Shown piece after piece: positions 63,264 to 64,000 of a stretch of DNA of 64,000 bases (position 1 is its first letter; each line of letters starts with the position of its first letter). Location of the stretch: assembly GCA_018897105.1 (NCBI GenBank), contig JAHILF010000058.1, forward strand, positions 49,264 through 113,263. The letters are read 5' to 3'. Position numbers and translations under genes: made by a program. The notes beneath the pieces were generated by a model, which ran no database searches, was not told where the DNA came from, and saw only the letters and a list, made by a program, of their open reading frames with translations. Origin of the DNA: Pseudomonadota bacterium. GTDB taxonomy: Bacteria; Desulfobacterota; Desulfobulbia; Desulfobulbales; SURF-16.

Positions 63264-64000
63264 ACCTTCCTCTTTATTGACATACCTGCCTTCATCCGCC
63301 CCGCCTTGCCAGGCAAGGCCTGATTCTACGGGTCACCTGCCGCAGCGATGTGCCTGCCCCGACCTTGCCCGAAATTGTGCGGATCACCGTGAACTTTTTC
63401 CCCGGCAGCGTCCACCTGCAGGAAATGGCCGCGTTGAAAAAGAGGACGTGGAAATCTTACAGGACTGACCGAGCTCGTCGAGGCATGGGCAAATTATTTA
63501 ACACGGGGTGAGGGGACTGTCAAAAATTACGTTCCCCTTTTCTCCTGTTTTTCTCCAGCCGCCTATCAAGGCCCGAGCGGAATCCGGTTAAAACTGGTTC
63601 CCGCCATGGAATATGGTGACAATGGGGGGTGAGCTACGCAACAGGGGAGGATTTCTGCCATAACCGGAAGCAGAAGCATTATGGCTACCTCCTGCTAAGG
63701 CAGCAGGGACGTCGGCCTACAGGAACAGAACCACTTTCGGACAAAAGGGTCTGTGGAACGGCGACGGCAGTAATGTGCCGAATTAGGCCCCGGGTGGTTG
63801 GCAGACAGACTGATCAGCTGCCCCGTCGGCCCGGATTCAATTTTTACATCTTTTCCCTTGAGCCTCTTGCAAAATGAACGTCGTAGCGAGATCGAGAGAA
63901 AAATTTTCTGTGCAAGGATGAGTTGTGAAACCGCCCGGAAGCGTAGCAGTGCTACGTTGAGGACGATTTCACCAGGAAGACGCCGCACAGGATATTTTTA
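63264..64000. other. Terminal region without a supported gene
   Basis: 737 bases. Plus strand 63294-63490 reads an open stretch whose LPEIVRITVNFFPGSVHLQ wording faintly recalls the end of pilin-like proteins, with no start, so at best a fragment. 63505-63545 holds GGGGAC / GTTCCCC then TTTTCTCC. The last ~140 bases are structured (CGTAGC AGT GCTACG hairpin at 63942-63956) and look like a dispersed repeat. Nothing else recognised. Confidence 0.5.

Overview
The window looks like chromosomal DNA from an anaerobic, sulfur-metabolising bacterium, most likely Desulfobacterota (Desulfobulbales-like). The reasons are a canonical DsrC, a cytosolic group 3b-type [NiFe] hydrogenase, anaerobe-type ThiC/BzaF and alpha-type glutamine synthetase, many c-di-GMP and two-component proteins, and secreted proteins with dockerin-like Asp/Gly repeats. 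The lineage is an inference; no rRNA or tRNA gene was seen.

Layout. 1-5.5 kb: 3' part of aspS, then guaB, guaA and a NYN/cold-shock RNA-binding protein. 5.7-10.3 kb: a three-gene operon of a GAF histidine kinase, a REC-TPR response regulator and a 700-aa membrane protein with a retroviral-type zinc knuckle. 10.4-15.8 kb: a diguanylate cyclase, an NhaD antiporter, a VapC tail fragment, and an SPFH/triple-zinc-ribbon protein with a zinc-ribbon partner. 15.8-25.5 kb is the accessory part: a secreted FG-GAP/dockerin protein; a 1034-aa NACHT NTPase ending in an FGE-sulfatase (C-type-lectin fold) domain that has the marks of a diversity-generating retroelement (DGR) target, followed by a truncated avd gene and a REP-like palindrome; a LOG-family protein; and a secreted HAF/TSP3/M64-peptidase/dockerin gene, split by a frameshift and preceded by a class I c-di-GMP riboswitch with a terminator.

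25.9-34.7 kb: htpG, thiC-like gene, small membrane protein, EndoIII/MagIII-like glycosylase, an L,D-transpeptidase with a Tat-exported YcbK/MepK-like protein, and glnA with a strong terminator. 34.7-37.5 kb: cheX and a dual-REC regulator, bracketed by the 3' end of an Xaa-Pro peptidase gene and a ~90% identical copy of that end. 37.7-41.8 kb: four-gene hydrogenase operon whose large subunit ends exactly at the metal-binding His. 41.8-43.5 kb: a segment bounded by 50-bp inverted repeats holding a small hypothetical operon. 43.6-48.9 kb: zinc ribbon plus ATP-grasp pair, dsrC, dynamin-like GTPase, and a lemA-TPM-TPM operon.

48.9-63.3 kb: mostly minus-strand housekeeping and hypothetical genes (DUF2156, diguanylate cyclase, M24 peptidase, two methyltransferases, AIG2 protein, hisC, quinone reductase, DUF1499, spermidine-synthase-like, metallophosphoesterase, aldehyde dehydrogenase) with two copies of a ~168-bp MITE-like element. 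The last ~740 bases hold no gene I can support.

The most interesting system is the NACHT-FGE gene with its avd remnant: a variable-receptor NTPase whose reverse transcriptase and template repeat are not in this window. The second is the c-di-GMP riboswitch apparently controlling a large secreted metallopeptidase.
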